This document shows, one piece after another, positions 60,511 through 64,000 of a DNA stretch of 64,000 bases. Position 1 is the first letter of the stretch; each line of letters begins with the position of its first letter. Both the position numbers and the translations under genes were made by a program. The stretch is from Cacajao melanocephalus. Its lineage: Eukaryota > Chordata > Mammalia > Primates > Pitheciidae. Below the pieces are notes generated by a model. It saw nothing but the letters and a program-made list of their open reading frames with translations, had not been told where the DNA came from and ran no database searches. The stretch lies in the NCBI GenBank assembly GCA_963573385.1, contig CAUYLG010039163.1, positions 103,293 to 167,292 on the forward strand. The letters run 5' to 3'.

Positions 60511-62101
60511 GTAAATTCATCCTGGTTAGTGGGGTGCCACTCTAAAGATACCCGAAAATGTGGAAGCAACTTTGAAACTGGTTAACAGGCAGAGGTTGGA
60601 ACAGTTTGGAGGGCTCAGAATAAGATAGGAAAATGTGGGAATGTTTGGAGTGTCCCAGAGGCGTGGAAGCCTAAGAAGACAGAAAGATGTGGGAAAGTTT
60701 GGAACTTCCTAGAGATTGTTGAATGACTTTGACCAAAATGCTGATAGTGATATGGACAATGATGTCCAGGCTGAGGTGGTCTTAAATGTTGATAAGGAAC
60801 TTTGGAACTTGAGTAAAGATCACTCTTGCTATGCAAAGAGACTAGTGGCATTTTGCCCCTCCCATAGATGTCTGTGGAACTTTGAACTAGCGAGAGATGA
60901 TTTAGGGTATCTGGCGGAAGAAATTTCTAAGTGGCAAAGCATTCAAGAGGAAGCATAGCACAAAAGTTGGGATCATTTGCAGCCTGATGATGTGATAGAA
61001 AAGAAAAACCCATTTTCTGGAACGAAATTCAAGCCAGCTGCAGAAATTTGCTTAAATAACAAGGAGCTGAATGTTAAACACCAGGACAATGGGGAAAATG
61101 TCCCCAGGGCATGTCAGAGACCTTTGCAGCAGCACCTCCCGTCACAGACTTGGAGGCCTAGGAATGAAAAATGGTTTTATGGGCTGGTCCCAGGGTCCCT
61201 TCTGCTCTGTGCTGCCTCAGGGCATGATGCTCTGCATCCCAGCTGCTTCAGCTCCAGCCGTGGTGACAAGGGGTCAAGGCACAGCTAGGGCTATTGCTTC
61301 AGAGGGTGCAAGCCCCAAGCCTAGGCAGCTTTCACATGTTGCCGGGCTTAGAGGTGCGTATAAGTCAACAATTGAGGTTGGGGAACCTCTGCCTAGATTT
61401 CAGAGAATGTAGGAAATGCCTGCATGTCCAGGCAGAAGTTTGCTACAGGGGTAGAACTCTCGTGGAGAACTTCTGCTAGGGCAATGCAGAAAAGAAATGT
61501 GAGGTTAGAGCCCCCCCACAGAGTCCCCACTGGGGCACTACCTAGTGGAGCTGTAAGGAGAGCGCCGCCATCCTCCAGGTCCCAGAATAGCAGATCCACT
61601 GACAGTTTGCATCCTGTACCTGGAAAAGCCACATACACTCAAAGCCAGTCCATGAAAGCAGCTGGGGGGAGGGCTGTACTCTGCCAAGCCACAGGGATGG
61701 AGCTGCCCAAGGCTGTCAGAGCACACCTCTGGGATCAGTGTGACCTGGATGTGAGACATGGAATCAAAGGAGATCATTTTGGAACTTTAAAGTTTAATGA
61801 TTGCTCTGTTGGATTTTGGACTTGCATGGAAACTGTAGCCCCTTTGTTTTGGCCAATTTCTTGCATTTCGAATGGGTGTATTTATTAAATGCCTGTACCC
61901 TCATTGTTTCTAGGAAATCACTAACTTGCTTTTAGTTTTACAGGCTCATAGGTGGAAGAAACTTGCCTTGTCTCAGAAGAGACTGGCTTTGGACTTTTGA
62001 GTTAATGTTGGAATGAGTTAAGACTTCAGGGGACTGTTGGAAGGACATGACTGCATTTTGAAATGTGAGGATATGACATTTGAGAGGGGCCAGAGGTGGA
62101 G
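60511..62101 (+). mobile_element. MaLR internal region
   Basis: About 1.59 kb typical of THE1/MST internal sequence. Motifs include GGAAGCAACTTTGAAACTGG just after the LTR, TTTGGACTTGCATGGAAACT, and GACATTTGAGAGGGGCCAGA just before the 3' LTR. Several open pieces occur, the longest 61424-61888 (154 codons), but frames are broken and no intact retroviral protein is present. Noticeably GC-richer than its surroundings (61.1-61.8 kb). Confidence 0.92.
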
Positions 62102-62471
62102 TGATACAGTTTGGCTGTCCCCACCCAAATTTCATCTGAAATTGTGGTTCTTATAATTGCCACATGTCATGGGAGGGACCCATTGGGAAGTAATTTAATC
62201 AGAGGGGCTGTTATCCTCATGCTGTTTTTGTGCTAATGAGTGAGTTCTCCGGAGATATAATGATTTTAGAAGGGGCTTTTCCACCTTTCCTCAGCACTTC
62301 TCCTTGCTGCCACCATGTGAAGAAAGACATGCTGCCATGTCCCCTTCTGCCATGACAGTTTCCTGAGGCTTCCTCAGTCCTGCAGAAGTGTGCGTCAATT
62401 AAACCTCTTTTCTTTATAAATTACCCAGTCTCAGGCAGCTCTTAATAGAAGCATGAGAACAGACTAATACA
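62102..62471 (+). mobile_element. MaLR 3' LTR
   Basis: TGATACAGTTTGGCTGTCCC to AGACTAATACA, 370 bp, uninterrupted. It differs from the 5' LTR at many positions (for example CATGTCATGGGAGGG against AGTACTGTGGGAG), so the insertion is old. Confidence 0.95.
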
Positions 62472-62476
62472 CTGGG

Positions 62477-62984
62477 ACAAAGTACCAACAGAGAAAATTT
62501 TCCATTTATTCAATCTGATCCTTTCTCATCTTACCTTTCTAAGTTTCTAAGGACAAGCTATTTTTGTTGTCTAGGTGATGAATGATACACTGGGTATGAT
62601 TATTCACACCTCAGGGGAAGGTATGTGTTATTTCTTTGGAAAGCTACTATTTCTCTTTTTCTAGTTACCTTCTTCCTATTTTTTACAGGTCCACCTGAAT
62701 TTCTTAAAGAAATTTTTTCTTGTCTCTCAAATTTTGACAGGATATATGTGTATTTTATATATATGTGTATATATATATATATATATATACACATATATAT
62801 ACTTGCTCTCATTGTAGTCTCTGTAGCATTTAAAATATGTTAATATAAATTTTAGTTTTAAAATGTTATAGTATTCGTTTACTATTATAACAATATTATA
62901 ATTTTATGTATTATATATTATAATTATATTATCATAATATTAAACATATATCATTATAATTAGTAGAATAACATTTGTTTAATA
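62477..62984. other. Unassigned AT-rich DNA with TA/TG tract
   Basis: 62745-62800 is a (TA)n/(TG)n tract and 62870-62965 is almost pure A/T. Nothing else recognised. Confidence 0.5.
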
Positions 62985-63115
62985 CCTGTCTCCCATAAAG
63001 AAATGTAAGCTTGATGATGGTTGGGATTCTGTCTAGTTTGTTCAGCATTGCAGGCTTAGCACCCAGCAAAAATTAAAGGCATAGAATATAGTTAAATCAA
63101 TGCATAAATGAATGT
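62985..63115 (+). mobile_element. L2 LINE 3' end
   Basis: CCTGTCTCCCATAAAGAAAT, GTAAGCTTGATGATGGTTGG, ATTCTGTCTAGTTTGTTCAG, GGCTTAGCACCCAGCAAAAA, ATCAATGCATAAATGAATG follow the L2 terminus to its TGAATGAATG tail. Confidence 0.85.
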
Positions 63116-63350
63116 CCATATAAAGAAATGGATGGATGACTGAACACAAAGCCTCTTTTACACAGTTTCCAAAACCTCATTCACAGTGGTCATCTCTGCT
63201 GGGGAAGAGTCTCAGTTTCTGTTGTGGTGTGGGCCTACTTCATGTTCACGAGTCAGGCAGGAGTCTGATTTGTTTGAGAACTTTTTATAAATAGATGATA
63301 ACACAGTCAGAAATGATTTTATAGTTAGGATCTTTTAGTGTCTTAATGTT

Positions 63351-63416
63351 TCACAAGGCATCTTTGATTTTAGGGAAATAAACAACCTTTCACAACGTCA
63401 CCTTTGATTTTAGGGA
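63351..63416. repeat. Imperfect ~26 bp direct repeat
   Basis: TCACAAGGCATCTTTGATTT... (63351-63376) and TCACAACGTCACCTTTGATT... (63390-63416), both ending TTTTAGGGA. Confidence 0.8.
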
Positions 63417-63618
63417 GGTCATAGTCCTGCCGGTCAACTGATTCTAGGCCAAATTTGATTCTTATCAGTTCATAGAGTCTTCAGTTAATTCCTTTTTGGA
63501 AATTCTATGCACAGACAATTTAATTCTTTACATAGTCTCTTTGTCACTCAGTAACTTGTTCCTTTCTCTCCTTCAAATTATATCTTTAGACTTAGCTAGT
63601 TTGGTAGTCCAATTCCAG

Positions 63619-63780
63619 TTTTTTTGTTTTGTTTTTTTTTTTTTTAAGAAAGAAAAAGAGAGGAAAGAAAGTGAGAGTGAAAGAAAGAAAAAAAAGAATG
63701 TAAGAGAGAAAGAAAGACTAAGAGAAAGAGGGAGAGAGAATGGGATTCTAGTTCTAATGCCCAGGCTAGAATGCAGTCTA
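63619..63780 (-). mobile_element. Alu 3' remnant with expanded purine tract
   Basis: A T-rich run (63619-63645), then ~100 bp of (GAAA)n/(GA)n purine, then TAATGCCCAGGCTAGAATGC, which is antisense Alu (TTGCCCAGGCTGGAGTGCAG). The GAGA that normally follows the T tract appears to have expanded. The purine run could form a triplex. Confidence 0.65.
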
Positions 63781-63794
63781 AAAATGGGTATTAA

Positions 63795-63870
63795 AAACCT
63801 CTTTTATGCCAATAATTGTGCTTAACAATGGAGACAGGAAGGAATAAGAGATGAAACTAACAAGCAGCCA
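63795..63870 (-). mobile_element. Possible L2/MIR-like fragment
   Basis: CTCTTTTATGCCAATAATTG, TGCTTAACAATGGAGACAGG, AAGGAATAAGAGATGAAACT resembles the antisense LINE/SINE motif ...TATGTGCCAGGCACTGTGCTAAGCACTGG. Weak. Confidence 0.4.
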
Positions 63871-64000
63871 ACCAATATTTTATTTAAACCTGTGAAATGC
63901 TATGCAATTGCTGAGGAGTGATTTATTTCCAATGATGCGGTCACTTTTAAAACAGGTGTAATATGATACTGAGAAAAATGTATGTTTTGTGGATTTGGGG

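Larger units (their letters stand above)
59511..62476 (+). mobile_element. MaLR provirus (THE1/MST group) with 5 bp TSD
   Basis: Two LTRs in the same orientation flank 1.59 kb of MaLR internal sequence. The whole is bracketed by CTGGG at 59511-59515 and 62472-62476, the 5 bp duplication expected for ERVL/MaLR. Both LTRs start TGATA and end TAATACA. Without the nested LTR the element is about 2.3 kb, full length for this group, which lacks pol and env. An extinct, non-coding element. Confidence 0.95.

Noticed and set aside
61424..61888. 154-codon frame, the longest in the window
   Set aside because: It lies wholly inside MaLR internal sequence, which is extinct and non-coding in this copy, and overlaps other equally open frames on both strands.

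Overview
The window is vertebrate nuclear DNA, almost certainly human or another higher primate. It holds about fifteen Alu-derived segments, some close to the AluS consensus. It also holds primate-type L1 3' ends, a THE1/MST-type MaLR provirus, and a dense background of mammal-wide MIR and L2 fragments. The DNA is AT-rich with no CpG island. I find no protein-coding gene, exon, tRNA, rRNA or CRISPR array that can be supported. Every open frame is short (154 codons at most) and falls in a repeat, a microsatellite or unassigned DNA. The window reads as a gene-poor intergenic stretch or the inside of a very large intron.

Layout. 1-6.3 kb: three Alus, L1 3' fragments, a ~165 bp inverted repeat around a (TG)n tract, and two Tigger-group MITEs (MER8-like and MER2-like), both with TA flanks. 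6.3-16 kb: mostly unassigned DNA with MIR and L2 fragments. 16-23 kb: Alu and Alu-monomer cluster, MLT1 fragment, hAT fragments. 24.0-25.5 kb: an unassigned nested repeat with ~230 bp inverted arms lying between two ~107 bp direct repeats. 28.1-28.8 kb: head-to-head Alu pair. 33.5 kb: an Alu left-monomer insertion with a 16 bp target-site duplication (TSD). 39.7-43.2 kb: a graveyard of ancient LINEs, namely L2 reverse-transcriptase remnants, an MLT1 LTR nested in an L2 3' end, and an L3/CR1-type fragment. 44.2-44.6 kb: an Alu with an internal duplication. 48.4-49.6 kb: about 1 kb of L2 with its 3' end. 50.1-54.4 kb: a small retrocopy with TSD, two old antisense L1s and a compound microsatellite. 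54.6-55.0 kb: a MIR, then a near-perfect 26 bp-stem hairpin, then a MADE1 element (the family behind many mir-548 genes). 56.9-58.4 kb: L1 pieces in both orientations. 59.5-62.5 kb: a full MaLR provirus with a 5 bp TSD, whose 5' LTR is split by an antisense ERV1-type solo LTR with its own 4 bp TSD.

Nothing here forms an operon or pathway. The content worth attention is structural: hairpins and inverted repeats that could fold as RNA or act as cruciforms, datable nested insertions, and two short retrocopies with intact TSDs. Repeat family names come from memory of consensus sequences and boundaries were set by eye, so names are firmer at family level than at subfamily level.
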